A stretch of DNA of 64,000 nucleotides from Okeania sp. KiyG1 (GTDB taxonomy: Bacteria; Cyanobacteriota; Cyanobacteriia; Cyanobacteriales; Microcoleaceae): positions 1-64,000 of the forward strand of contig NZ_BLZO01000060.1 in NCBI RefSeq assembly GCF_014132355.1. Reading direction: 5' to 3'. How positions within the stretch are numbered: the first letter of the stretch is position 1; each line of letters begins with the position of its first letter. The translations under genes were made by a program, and so were the position numbers. The notes beneath the pieces are model-generated. The model saw only the letters and a program-made list of their open reading frames with translations. It made no database searches and had not been told where the DNA came from. Shown here in pieces: positions 51,883 through 62,039 of this stretch.

Positions 51883-52446
51883 TTAAGATAGATAATTATT
51901 AGGATTTTCTATCAATAATCCCTCATTCAAAACAGCTAAATTTAGTTCATTGTCGGCTGAGACAAAAGTAATAGCAGGTAAATTATAAGCTAAACAGAGC
52001 GAATTAATATTACAACCTGCTGCTAACTGAATCGCATCATAAACCCTTAAACCATAAGTTTCAGCGAATGTCATTCCCAAGTTAATAATACTTTCAGTAA
52101 TTTCAATAATTTGCTACTCTTGAAGAGTGTCTTGTCTAAATTGATGATTAATTTTTGCTGCATCTGTCATACTCATGACTTACGCAAAGGCACTATTTAT
52201 AGAGTCAAAGTACTATTGGACAATAGTTTTGATCGCTATATATAGCGTATCTGCGTAAGTCCTAATACTAATATTTCCACCACGCGATCGCCTGGAAATA
52301 GCAGCAATAATTTCTACCTGGGTAATAGCAGCAATAAATATTTGATTATCCAAAGCAGGATTGAACAAACCTAAAACCCAAGTAGAACCAATTTCACTGA
52401 TATAACCCTTGACTAATGCACTACTATTTAAAAAGTAGATTGCCAT
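51883..52446 (-). pseudogene. PIN-domain (VapC-type) toxin split by a family B element
   Basis: The 5' half (52446 to about 52264) encodes MAIYFLNSSALVKGYISEIG, LGLFNPALDNQIFIAAITQV and EIIAAISRRSRGGNIS, the PIN start with D replaced by N in FLNSSALVK. The family B element (52177-52263) interrupts it. The 3' half (to 51883) resumes with SMTDAAKINHQFRQDTLQE, has an in-frame TAG, then LGMTFAETYGLRVYDAIQLA, VSADNELNLA and VLNEGLLIENPN, which contain the later acidic PIN residues. The gene is thus doubly broken and should not make a working ribonuclease. It starts directly after the antitoxin's stop codon. Confidence 0.85.
52177..52263. repeat. Family B-type inverted-repeat element inside the PIN toxin gene
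   Basis: Ends GACTTACGCA and TGCGTAAGTC; the interior differs from the usual B hairpin and carries ACTATTGGACAATAG, the same palindrome as in the 138-bp array (opposite strand), plus GCTATATATAGC. It breaks an otherwise readable gene, which is direct evidence that the family inserts. Confidence 0.85.
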
Positions 52447-52710
52447 TTAACGACGTTCCTCAATAATTGTTTCAGAAATAGGTTTTCCCTCTATTTGAAC
52501 CAGTTGTCGTTCAGTTATTGGTTTATAAGATGGAGTTTTAATTTTCTTGATAATCCCAGAATTTATTAAAGATTTATGAAAAGCATCTTGTGGATCTAAT
52601 CCATTTCTTTTAGTTAGGTATTGTTTAATTTTTTGATTAAGTTGTTGCAGTTCTTCTGGCTCAAGCATCTCAAGTTGATTTATAATTTGTGTAAGGATTG
52701 CTTGTGTCAT
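52447..52710 (-). CDS. Antitoxin-like partner of the broken PIN toxin
   Basis: 87 residues: MTQAILTQIINQLEMLEPEE, LQQLNQKIKQYLTKRNGLDP then a basic linker and TERQLVQIEGKPISETIIEE. The helical N-terminus followed by an extended tail fits antitoxins of cyanobacterial PIN pairs. Its TAA is followed immediately by the toxin ATG, so the two were translationally coupled. With the toxin destroyed it is an orphan. A weak Shine-Dalgarno-like GGTTATGACA region precedes it. Confidence 0.65.
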   Translation of the reverse strand: MTQAILTQIINQLEMLEPEELQQLNQKIKQYLTKRNGLDPQDAFHKSLINSGIIKKIKTPSYKPITERQLVQIEGKPISETIIEERR

Positions 52711-52897
52711 AACCTACCCGTTTTTTTAGCTAATTTTTCTTCTATTATACTAAGTATGATAAATGTTTGTTACAAATGCTAGGAACGTTGAATACAACGT
52801 CTCTAGGTCAGAGGAAAGAAAGTATTGGGAAAAAACTGGCCTTGACCTAGAGAGTATATATTTATTAGAAATAAACTATAAATAAAGGATATTTACC

Positions 52898-53380
52898 ATG
52901 AATGATTCAAAGAACAAATTTTTATTATCTATGTTACTAGCAATCAGAGAATTAGACGAATTAGATACTCCCTTAAATTCCCAGGAAAAAAACAATCTTT
53001 ATATTTTTGCTGGGCAATTAAAGGCTGATATCACTGCTTGGGAAATATCTATTAAGCCTAATTTAATAGAACTAATTCACAATAACCCATGTTTAAATGC
53101 AGTTTTTCAAGACATTAAATCCAAATTAGAAAAAATTGATAATATTCCCGAAAACTTAATTCCCAGTCAAGATGAATTAGCAACAGTTATCCAGACTAAA
53201 ATTGAACCACCTCAACGTCCTATTATCAAACTTGATGCTTCAGATTTAAAAAGTAACGAAATTACAAATATGTCTATTCAGATTATCTCATCACCAGAGC
53301 CATCAAAAACAGCTAAAAAAATTAGTAAGCTTGAGCAGTTATTAAATTTTATTTTTCCAAATCGGTCAGAGAATAAATAA
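52898..53380 (+). CDS. Hypothetical protein, 160 residues
   Basis: The start follows AAAGGATATTTACC, a good Shine-Dalgarno sequence. The N-terminal half is helical (KNKFLLSMLLAIRELDELDT, PLNSQEKNNLYIFAGQLKAD, AWEISIKPNLIELIHN). The second half has a Pro-rich linker and a basic C-terminal helix (SKTAKKISKLEQLLNFIFPN). No membrane segment or enzyme motif. The helical part could be a small adaptor domain of the kind found with STAND or caspase proteins, but this is a guess from the neighbourhood only. Confidence 0.65.
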   Translation: MNDSKNKFLLSMLLAIRELDELDTPLNSQEKNNLYIFAGQLKADITAWEISIKPNLIELIHNNPCLNAVFQDIKSKLEKIDNIPENLIPSQDELATVIQTKIEPPQRPIIKLDASDLKSNEITNMSIQIISSPEPSKTAKKISKLEQLLNFIFPNRSENK

Positions 53381-54048
53381 ACCATAATTATAAAATTTTT
53401 CAGCTTTTGTGTAGATTGGGTCAAGGGGGAATAATTATATTAATTAACACGATATTATAGCTATCTACTGAACCCACCAATCATTCTTTTCAACTAAGTA
53501 GGTAGGCACGAATAAACGTCACTATGTAACTAAATATTTATGTAGTCGAAACTCTTGAGATTGCTTCTTTCCACTCCGTTACAATCGCAATGACGTAGTT
53601 TTCATTAATTGATAATTGATAATGGATAATTGATAATTACCTCTGGTTAAAACCGTTACGGAATTGAATATAAGGAAATATTATTTCTTCTCTTGGTCGA
53701 TTGGATATGGCGAGGGGACCTCGCCATCCCTCGACCGCTTTTTCCCCGATCAAGGGGAGGCTTTAAACCAGAATTATTTAATAATTAATAATTAATAATT
53801 AATAATTCGGTAAATTTTCCTTCCTACATACTTATATTAATAACGTAAGCATTCAGCTATTAGCTGTCAGCTCTCAGCTCTCCATAAGGGGATGTTAATG
53901 AATATAGATTTTAAAGCCAGCTTTGATAGTCAGATTTAAATCTGACTCAATTAGTAAAACTTTTATCTAAAACTAAAAGCAATAGCTGATGGCTGATAGC
54001 TGACGGCTGAATGCTTACTTAATAACTAACTATTAACTGATAACTGAA
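53381..54048. other. Spacer with family A repeat and a long inverted repeat
   Basis: Family A copy at about 53600-53825 (hairpin GGTCGATTGGATATGGCGAGG with CCTCGCCATCCCTCGACC). Then TAAGCATTCAGCTATTAGCT (53846-) and a matching inverted arm ending GACGGCTGAATGCTTA (53984-54017) enclose about 105 bp. The right arm lies 31 nt before the next start. No gene seen. Confidence 0.55.
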
Positions 54049-55437
54049 ATGACCGATATTATTAATCCTACGATTGACTTATTTCTCTATGACCTGAAAA
54101 ACAGTCTCGGTGATGATGAAAAAGACATAGACCAAAAACGTCAATATTTTTATCAAAAATTGCATGAAACTGTTCGGGAAAAATTAAAACAAGACGGACA
54201 ATATAACGACCAAAAACAAAACCTAGAAGTAGAATATCTTCACCTTCTTAAATCTATTTATGCTCCCTTATATCCTGATACTTCCCTAGAAAATGGTTAT
54301 TACTATCCAGTGCAACTCGGAGACAGTTACGGATTATTATTAGAAGTAGCTAAACCCGACAAACAACTGCCCGAACATTTTGCCGAATTAAGAACAAAAA
54401 TCAAACAAAAATTAGGAGAAAATATAGCCACATTAGGTCAGACCTGGATGCTATCTACCTACCTACCCAACTCCTCAGAAAAAACCCCAGAAGAAATAGA
54501 AAAAATTGCCCAAGAATGTTACAAAGTAATTTTTCCTGATATAGAAGAAATAGAGTTTGACAGTGAAGGTGAATTTATTGGAGCAGCAATTTTTGAATAT
54601 TCTGACAAGAGTTTAAAACAAGAGATAGTCAAACTAGAAGATAAAGAAATTTTTACTGTTGTTCAAACTCAACATATTATTATTGCCATCTATCCAGACC
54701 AAGAAACATTCCAGAAATTAGCCGAATTCTATGCAGACTGGATGCGCTTATTTTATTACCACCACAAAATTATTTGGGCTTACGGTCAAAGCCGCATTTT
54801 AACAAATCAAACTAAAGAAAAATTTCGTAAAATTCAGACAATAACTGAATCTATAGAAGAAAATATTACTCAAGAGAATGCCAAAATTAATAAGTTGCAA
54901 AAAATTAGCGATATCCTGAGTAAAGTTCAAGTTATTATCAAGCAATACACCAGCAATCTCAATAATCTCAAATTTCAACAAGGTGCCATAGAAATTAACT
55001 TAAATAATTACGATAAAAGATTAGAAACCCTTACTAAGAGAGCCACAAAAAAAGTAGTATATAATCAAACTAACATCAATTTTTTAGAAAATTTTAGTCA
55101 ATTAGTACACGAAAAATATATCTTGCAAATCACAAAAGATTTAGAAAGTTTTGAGCTAGGACTGAGATTATTAGAAGATAATATTAATGCTATCAACACT
55201 CAAATAGAAACAGAAAAAGCTAAGAGCGATCGCGACTTTCAAGAATTCATTGCGGTATTAGGTTCAGGAGTAGCTTTTGCTAGTTTAGCGGGTTTTAATG
55301 TAATAGCAGAATGTAAATCTATGTTTGCTAACAACTTTTTTCTTTGTCAAAGTACACTATTGTACAAATTTATATTAGTGATTATTGGCAGTTTCTTAGC
55401 TTGGTTTGTCAGAAGATATATATTAAAGCGGCCTTAA
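54049..55437 (+). CDS. Conserved-looking coiled-coil protein with two C-terminal membrane segments
   Basis: 462 residues starting MTDIINPTIDLFLYDLKNSL. The N-terminal 230 residues look globular (ENGYYYPVQLGDSYGLLLEV, FTVVQTQHIIIAIYPDQETF). Residues 255-400 form long coiled coils (NQTKEKFRKIQTITESIEEN, NLNNLKFQQGAIEINLNNYD). Two hydrophobic segments follow near the end (FIAVLGSGVAFASLAGFNVI and FILVIIGSFLAWFVRRYIL), with a short loop holding two Cys. A cytoplasmic head on a stalk anchored by a hairpin is the likely layout. I do not recognise the family; nearby caspase and toxin-antitoxin genes may or may not be related. The start has no strong Shine-Dalgarno sequence. Confidence 0.75.
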   Translation: MTDIINPTIDLFLYDLKNSLGDDEKDIDQKRQYFYQKLHETVREKLKQDGQYNDQKQNLEVEYLHLLKSIYAPLYPDTSLENGYYYPVQLGDSYGLLLEVAKPDKQLPEHFAELRTKIKQKLGENIATLGQTWMLSTYLPNSSEKTPEEIEKIAQECYKVIFPDIEEIEFDSEGEFIGAAIFEYSDKSLKQEIVKLEDKEIFTVVQTQHIIIAIYPDQETFQKLAEFYADWMRLFYYHHKIIWAYGQSRILTNQTKEKFRKIQTITESIEENITQENAKINKLQKISDILSKVQVIIKQYTSNLNNLKFQQGAIEINLNNYDKRLETLTKRATKKVVYNQTNINFLENFSQLVHEKYILQITKDLESFELGLRLLEDNINAINTQIETEKAKSDRDFQEFIAVLGSGVAFASLAGFNVIAECKSMFANNFFLCQSTLLYKFILVIIGSFLAWFVRRYILKRP

Positions 55438-56290
55438 CGAAGTCAGAAGTCAGAAGTCAGAAGTTAGAAGTTAGAAGTTAACCCACCCCTAACCCCGACC
55501 GTGGAGGGGAGGGGAAGTAGGGGATACGTGAGTAACTCTCCAAAAATATTTCGCCTTAAAAGGCGGGGTTTTAGACCCAATTATGTTGATAAATAAATTA
55601 GTTTGCTTTTAATCAATTATTCTTCGTACAAAAGACATCTCCTATAATAAAAAATTAAATCAATTATCACACTCTTATTCATCAATTCTTTCCCCCTATT
55701 TCCTACTCCCTAATCCCTATTCCCTCTTTTATGTAGATGTCTAGAAGTCAGAGTAGTATGGAAAATTTATTCCTTCAGGGATATTTGGTTTAACTATTGC
55801 AGGATGGCAGAAATAACTGACCAGTTACAAAATACTAAAACAATTACAAATCAAAAATGATTGACTTTGAAATGCATGACTTTTAAGTTCCACGTAGCCG
55901 CACTATGTCTACCTATTTATTCTCTTATTCTTTACTTTTTCTCAGCAAAAACTCATTTAAAAGTGTTTTAAATAAAAATATATAACTAAATAAATTTTCA
56001 CAAGATATAAATTATACTTTGTGAAAATTTCCTTAATATGTGTCGTCTTCAGCTTAATTATTTGGTAGATATAATGAATTGGGAAAAATTTGAACAAGAT
56101 TTATCTATGACCAAAAAATAAAGTCTGAATCATCCCCTTTCAAGGGGATGAAAAAAGCGGTCGAGGGATGGATGGGTTTCCTAACCATATCCAATCGACC
56201 AAGAGAAAATAAAGTTCAATATTTCAAACCTCTAACTTTAACTAGAGGTACTGATAACTGATAACTGATAACTGATAACTGATAACTGAA
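55438..56290. other. Repeat-rich spacer before the arsenic genes
   Basis: It starts with the GAAGTCAGAAGTTAGAAGTTA / CGCCTTAAAAGGCGGGGTTTT block (about 55438-55590) shared with 34505-34655. A 28-codon ORF (56038-56124, MCRLQLNYLVDIMNWEKFEQ) is present but unconvincing. A family A copy (about 56130-56230) and four to five ACTGATAACTG units run up to the arsM start. No clear promoter seen. Confidence 0.5.
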
Positions 56291-57475
56291 ATGACCGATA
56301 CAACTACAAATGAAAAATTGACTGCTAACTATAATATTGAAAATGCAGTTTTAGAACGTTATCAAGCAGGCGCTCAACAAGTACAACCAACTCTATGTTG
56401 TCCGACTGAATATGAGGAAAATTATCTAGATATTTTGCCTCAAGAAATTATTCAAAAAGATTATGGTTGTGGCGACCCTACTCGTTATATTTATCCAGGA
56501 GAAACAGTTGTAGATTTAGGTTCGGGTGTTGGAAAAAATTGCTATATTATTGCTCAAAAGGTTGGTGCTGAAGGGCAAGTAATAGGAGTAGATTTTAATG
56601 ATGATATGTTAGGATTAGCTCGAAAATATCAAGATGAAATAGCTGCTAAAATTGGATACAAAAATACTAAATTTGTCAAAGGAAAAATTCAGGATTTAGC
56701 CCTTGACTTAGACATAGTTGAACAGTGGCTAATGGCAAATCCAATTACTTCTATTGATGCTCTAGCAGCTTTTGAATCAGAATGTAATGCTCTCCGCAAG
56801 GAACAACCTTTAATTCCAGATAATAGTGTTGATGTAGTAATTTCTAATTGTGTATTGAATTTAGTTCGCCCTCAAGATAAAGAAAAACTATTTAGTGAAA
56901 TTTATAGAGTTTTAAAGCGAGGTGGTAGAGCAGTTATTTCTGACATTGTCTGCGATGAAGACCCCACTCCAGGCATTATTAATGACCCGGAATTATGGAG
57001 TGGTTGTATTGCTGGAGCATTTCGAGAAGATGTTTTTCTGAGAATGTTTGAAGAGGCTGGTTTTTACGGAGTTGAAATTCTCAAACGTCAAGAAAAACCA
57101 TGGCAAGTAATAGATGGAATTGAATTTAATTCTGTGACAGTTCGTGCTTTTAAAGGAAAAGAAGGAGAATGTTTAGAAAAGAATCAGGCTGTAATTTACA
57201 AAGGTCCTTGGAAAAAGGTAGTTGATGATGATGGTCATACTTTGCATAGAGGTCAAAGAATGGCTGTTTGTGATAAAACTTTCAAAATTTATACAGACCA
57301 AAATGGTCCTTATCATCAGGATTTTTTGTCTGTTGAACCTTATACAGATATTCCATTAAGTTCAGCAAAAAAATTTAATTGCCGACGTTCTAAAAATAGG
57401 CATCCGAAGGAAACTAAAGGTTTAGATTATCGAATTACAAGTATTAATGATAATACTGACTGTTGTAGTCCTTAA
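56291..57475 (+). CDS. arsM: ArsM-like arsenite S-adenosylmethionine methyltransferase
   Basis: 394 residues. The SAM-binding motif VVDLGSGVGKN (73-83) and GVDFNDDML (99-107) are clear. Cysteines expected for As(III) binding are present: Cys36/Cys37 or Cys60 near the N-terminus, Cys187 in VVISNCVLNL and Cys239 in WSGCIAGAF. The tail (about 285-394) holds a domain with YKGPWKKVVDDDGHTLHRGQ and ends DNTDCCSP, a Cys pair often seen in ArsM. It would methylate arsenite for detoxification and, with ArsS, feed arsenosugar synthesis. The partner arsS lies 3.4 kb downstream on the same strand. No ArsR site was recognised. Confidence 0.88.
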   Translation: MTDTTTNEKLTANYNIENAVLERYQAGAQQVQPTLCCPTEYEENYLDILPQEIIQKDYGCGDPTRYIYPGETVVDLGSGVGKNCYIIAQKVGAEGQVIGVDFNDDMLGLARKYQDEIAAKIGYKNTKFVKGKIQDLALDLDIVEQWLMANPITSIDALAAFESECNALRKEQPLIPDNSVDVVISNCVLNLVRPQDKEKLFSEIYRVLKRGGRAVISDIVCDEDPTPGIINDPELWSGCIAGAFREDVFLRMFEEAGFYGVEILKRQEKPWQVIDGIEFNSVTVRAFKGKEGECLEKNQAVIYKGPWKKVVDDDGHTLHRGQRMAVCDKTFKIYTDQNGPYHQDFLSVEPYTDIPLSSAKKFNCRRSKNRHPKETKGLDYRITSINDNTDCCSP

Positions 57476-58293
57476 GATGTAAGCATTTCCTAGGTCATGC
57501 TGCGCAAACAGCCATCAGCTATCAGCTATTTATGGGAGTAGATAGATTTGTTTTTGAAGTGAGAAGATGATTTTTTCATCACTAATTAAAGGGATATGCT
57601 ATTAATGCTCTGACTTTAAATACAGTAGAAACGAGAGACTAATTTCTACTGTATTTTTTTGTATAGCAGAAGGAGGAAAGAAGAAGGAAGAAGGAAGAAG
57701 GAAAAATCTGGCATTGTCTGATACCAAATTCAAAAAAGGTCGCTACAGTATTAATCTCAAAACTCCTACCAACAGAATAAAGCACTGTAACAGTATTTTT
57801 TGAAAATGGTATGAGTTTTCAGCTTTTGATATACCTTCACCTTTTTTTCGACTGCTATAAATAATCATTTAGGATTACTATTAAACCTACATTCGACTCA
57901 CTTTTTTGATAATTGTTTAGCTATTTAGTATTAATTATTCTTATGTTTATTTATCTGTAGGGACGTTCCATGGAACGTCCCTACCCACTTCCCCTCCCAG
58001 GAGCAGTAGGGGTGGGTCTCCCACTCAATAAAATGTAGAAAAATTTTTGAGAAATGGTATTACTTCTTCTCTCTTCTCTCTTCCTTCTTCCTTCTTCTCT
58101 CTTCCTTCTTCTCTCTTCCTTCTTCCTTCTTCCCTCTTCCTTCTTCTCTCTTCCTTCTTCTCTCTTCCCTCTTCCTTCTTCTAATCAGTTATGATAAGAT
58201 GTCATAGCTATATCCAGTTCTACAAACCTACAATTCCATAAATTTTGAGGCTGTGAGCTATTACCAATTACCAATTACCCATCAATTAATAAA
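57476..58293. other. Spacer with purine/pyrimidine-rich simple repeats
   Basis: A GAAGGAAGAAGGAAGAAGG tract (about 57668-57703), a GGGACGTTCCATGGAACGTCCC perfect palindrome (about 57960-57981), and a long CTTCTTCTCTCTTCC tract (about 58069-58180). A TACAGTAGAAACGAGAGACT ... AATTTCTACTGTA hairpin followed by T's near 57623-57660 could terminate arsM transcription. Confidence 0.5.
57621..57662 (+). terminator. Possible Rho-independent terminator after arsM
   Basis: TACAGTAGAAA and TTTCTACTGTA form an 11-bp stem, followed by TTTTTTTG, about 150 nt after the arsM stop codon. Stem, short loop region and T-run fit an intrinsic terminator. Confidence 0.55.
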
Positions 58294-58551
58294 ATGCCTA
58301 AATCAAATTTTCAACCTTTAGATAATTATTCAGTTGAGTCAGAAGAAAATAAAAACGACCAAAATGATGAAATGGAAGTCATAGAATCTTATAATCCTGA
58401 AACTAAGGTAATGCTGGAGCGGTTTATTTTAGTATTAGTAGCAATTGGATTAATCGCAGGAGCAATTTTATCGGTTGGAGTTGTTTATATTCTTGATAAA
58501 ACTGGATTTACAACTCCCCCCAGTCAACAACAAATAGATTTAGGAAACTAA
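58294..58551 (+). CDS. Small single-pass membrane protein, 85 residues
   Basis: MPKSNFQPLDNYSVESEENK is an acidic, probably disordered N-terminus. A single membrane segment (ERFILVLVAIGLIAGAILSV, about 47-70) leads to a short tail, LDKTGFTTPPSQQQIDLGN. No known domain. It sits between arsM and a DUF2267 gene on the same strand, with repeat-filled gaps. A link with arsenic metabolism is not supported by the sequence. Confidence 0.6.
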   Translation: MPKSNFQPLDNYSVESEENKNDQNDEMEVIESYNPETKVMLERFILVLVAIGLIAGAILSVGVVYILDKTGFTTPPSQQQIDLGN

Positions 58552-58921
<370 letters not shown>

Positions 58922-59383
58922 ATGACAGATTCTCAACAATTCCCTGTAGATGAAAAATTTGTGCCTTTTCTTCAGAAAGTTCAAACTCAAGCAGGATTAC
59001 CAGATATTTATGATGCTAGAGATATTAGTGTTATTGTCTTTCGTACAATGCGCGATTTAATGACAACAGAAGCATCTAATCAGGTAGCTTCAGATTTAAG
59101 TTCCGGTAGTGAAAAACCAGACCCAGATGAAATAGCAGAACTTTGGAAAGATAATAATCCACTTGTTGCTTTTCTGAGTAAAATTCGACCACCACTTACA
59201 TTTGATGGTGATACTTTTATTTTCCGAATTAATCAAGAATCAGGTGTTCCTAAAGGAGTAGCACCGGAAACTGTAATTAAAGCTGTTTTTTCTGCAACAA
59301 AGGAAGAACTATCTCCAGAAAGAATTCAAGAAATAGCTAGTTTTATGCCAGATAAAGTTAAGGTTATGTGGAACGAAGCTTAG
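58922..59383 (+). CDS. DUF2267-like protein
   Basis: About 153 residues from ATG at 58922, preceded by TTTAAGGATTTAATT (Shine-Dalgarno AAGGA); a frame from 58868 adds a hydrophobic AT-derived leader and is less likely. The pattern FVPFLQKVQTQAGLPDIYDA, RDISVIVFRTMRDLMTTEAS, NQVASDLSSG and ELWKD with the later ERIQEIASFMPDKVKVMWNE repeat is that of DUF2267, small helical proteins of unknown function often linked to stress. It is cytoplasmic and probably co-oriented with the arsenic genes by chance. Confidence 0.7.
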   Translation: MTDSQQFPVDEKFVPFLQKVQTQAGLPDIYDARDISVIVFRTMRDLMTTEASNQVASDLSSGSEKPDPDEIAELWKDNNPLVAFLSKIRPPLTFDGDTFIFRINQESGVPKGVAPETVIKAVFSATKEELSPERIQEIASFMPDKVKVMWNEA

Positions 59384-60917
59384 GAAATTAATATTTTTTC
59401 TGCTCTTTAACATAACTAGGTTTTTTAGTGCCTAATTTTTTAGGCAAGGAGGAATAAAGAAGGAATAGAAAATCTTTTTTGGGATTTTCAGCACTACTAT
59501 AGTTATCCTAGATAGAATATGAACATTAGCTACATATCAAGAGAAGTAATCCTCAGTATTTAGATAACTAAAATTTGTTCAAAATCTATTTAGGACAGCT
59601 ATATATAATAATCTTCATGTTGCATAAGGAAGAAGGAAGAAGGAAGAAGGAAGAAGGAAGAAGGAAGAAGGAAGAAGTAATATTTTTACTTTCTCTGAGC
59701 TTTAAGCTTTCTATCTGTCCCCGCCTTTTTCTTAGACTGCTATCAATACTAGAATTAAATTGAATTTTATACTCAACCAAAACGAAATCCTGTTAATTAC
59801 CGAATTATTAATTATTAATAACTAATAATTAAATAATTCGCGCCTTGAAGCCTCCCCTTGATCGGGAAAAAGCGGTCGAGGGATGGATGGGTTTCCTAAC
59901 CATATCCAATCGACCAAGAGAAGAAATAATATTTCCTTATATTCAATTCCGTAGCGGTTTTAACCAGAGGTAATTATCAATTATCCATTATCAATTATCA
60001 ATTAATGAAAAATACTATCCTTTCTATAAAATAATTTTTGATATTTTGACTCAGTTATCAGTTGTATAATATTCGTCTCATAATTTGCTTTTTTGTCAAC
60101 TCCTGACTTCCTAACTTAAAATACAGGTACTTATAGCTCCTCCCCTATTTCTTAATTATTTCTCAGGTTAGATTCAGTTTACTTAGATTTAATTATAAAT
60201 GTCTAAATGTATTGATTTTTGTCAAACATCCTAAGCATCCAGCAGTCAGCCATAAGCTATGTGGTATAAACTCATTATCATACTAGAAGGGAATTATCCA
60301 CCAAGGAGAATTAAAGTTCATTAATTAAATTGCCCATAACCTAACCTCAGTTATTGTTTGAATATTTTCATGCATCTGATTGCTGTTTGCGGAGCATGAC
60401 AAACGGAAATGCGAGCTAGCTGAATGCTTACCAAACATCACTATTTTCATAAATTTGCCATTACTGCTATATCTAAGTGTAGAAATAACTACTGGTTGTT
60501 TCCTCAACTCTAATTCAACTATTAAATAAAATACTAATACAAGTGGAGCGATCGCCCAAAATTCTTACCCTAGTAAAAATTTCTGTACTGGTCATTTCAG
60601 TTAGCCTCCTGTGGTCGGAGCTACGCTAACAGTTAGCCTCCTCCGGAGGAACTGCGGACTTCAGTACCTCTTGCAATAAGGAGGCTTGACATAAAGACTA
60701 TTCTCTTTCTTTTAGTCGATTGGATATGGTTAGGAAACCCATCCATCCCACCCAACGGGTGCGCTCCGCTTTTTCCGTTTGTCATGCTCCGCAAACATGT
60801 CGCGTAGCGTTAACATAGTTATGCGCCAGCAAAACGACCGCTTTTATCCCCTTAAAAGGGAGGCGCATACCCACAATTTTTCAGTAAAAGTAAAATTATT
60901 ATTATCAAGTTATAAAA
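59384..60917. other. Long gene-free interval
   Basis: It contains a GGAAGAAGGAAGAAGG array (about 59627-59676), a full family A copy (about 59795-60005, opposite orientation to 2048), a region without recognisable content (60010-60600), and a second A copy (about 60690-60890) that carries extra inserts (CCCACCCAACGGGTGCGC, CATGTCGCGTAGCGTTAAC). CGGAGCATGACAAACGGAAA and CCGTTTGTCATGCTCCGCAA (about 60391 and 60774) are inverted copies of the same module. I find no gene. Confidence 0.5.
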
Positions 60918-61900
60918 ATGGTTAATACAGCTTTTGAACCTTTCAAAGTCAAACTTAATAAAACCCTAACCAAGAAAAAAATTACTGTTTTACAAATTAA
61001 TCTTGGCAAACGTTGTAATCTTGCCTGTACCCATTGCCATGTCGAAGCAAGTCCGAAACGAACAGAAGAACTTTCCCCAGAAATATGCGAACAATTAATT
61101 GAACTAATTAATAAATTTCCTCAAATTCAAACAGTTGACTTGACCGGCGGTGCCCGGAAATGAACTATGGATTTAAACAATTAGTTGAAGCTGCTAGAGC
61201 AAAGAAAAAAGAAGTGATTGTTCGTTCTAATTTAACGATTTATTTTGTTAAAGGATTTACAGATATTCCAGAATATTGCGCTGAAAATCAACTGAGAATT
61301 GTTGCATCATTGCCTTGTTATTTAGAAGATAATGTCGATAAAATTCGAGGTTATGGCGTGTATAGTGAATCAATTAAAGCATTGCAATGGTTAAACAAAT
61401 TAGGATATGGAAAAGATCAAAACCTGGTCTTAGATTTAGTTTATAATCCTCCCGTTCCAAATCAAAATCAATTTACCCTTCCTCCTAATCAAAAAATCTA
61501 GAAGAAGATTATAAAAAATATTTAAAGAACATTTTAATATCAACTTCAACCAACTGTTTACAATTACCAACTTACCCATAGGTAGAACTAAACTATATCT
61601 TCAAAATAGAAAAATATATCAGCCTTATCTAGATTTTTAGAGTCAAATTTTAACTCTGAGACTGTAGAAAATTTAATGTGTCGAAATGAGTTATCAATTG
61701 ATTATTTAGGTAATGTCTATGACTGTGACTTTAATCAGATGGAAAATATCCCAGCTCAAACTAACAAAATTGAAAAAATCACAGTAGCTAAGTTATTAGA
61801 AGCTAATAGTTTAGACATAATTGAACAAGTGCAAACAGCAAATTATTGTTACGGTTGTACCGCAGGTTGTGGCTCTAGTTGCAGTGGGTCATTAATATAA
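60918..61900 (+). pseudogene. arsS: Radical-SAM arsenosugar synthesis protein ArsS, four single-base deletions
   Basis: The radical-SAM motif is intact: LGKRCNLACTHCHVEASPKR. The frame then breaks at about 61153 (GGTGCCCGGAAATG should read GCCCCGGAAATG, giving GGAPEMNYGF). Further breaks are at about 61494 (AATCAAAAAATCTAG lacks one A), about 61530 (TATTTAAAGAAC lacks one A) and about 61634 (GATTTTTAGAG lacks one T). Restoring them gives a continuous protein ending in DYLGNVYDCDFNQM, CYGCTAGCGSSCSGSLI, the Cys-rich C-terminus of the family. ArsS with ArsM makes arsenosugars in cyanobacteria. All four losses lie in homopolymers, so base-calling error is as likely as true decay. Four deletions within about 480 bases stand out from the clean neighbours. 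Confidence 0.85.
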
Positions 61901-62039
61901 CAGGACTTACGCAAAACCACCACATATAGTAGGGGCGTTAACGATAGTTATGCGCAAGCTTTCGGCCGTTTGCTGACGCATAGCTGACGAATGGCGTTCC
62001 TACAGATGGTGTATAATTTCCTTTTTTGCGTAAGTCCTG
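61901..62039. repeat. Inverted-repeat element family B directly after arsS
   Basis: CAGGACTTACGCA starts on the base after the arsS stop codon; the end is TTGCGTAAGTCCTG. The interior hairpin is enlarged by GTTAACGATAGTTATGCGCA and GCTGACGCATAGCTGACG modules. A stem could serve as the end of the arsS transcript. Confidence 0.75.

Noticed and set aside
57668-58180. Possible triplex or regulatory purine tracts
   Set aside because: Simple GAAGGAA/CTTCCTT sequences are common throughout this DNA; nothing ties them to a gene.
59575-59780. ORFs on both strands through the GGAAGAA array
   Set aside because: Simple-repeat translations (EEGRRKKEEG type) with no gene features.
60325-60507. 60-codon minus-strand ORF
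   Set aside because: Includes a known repeat module (CGGAGCATGACAAACG) and shows no family pattern.
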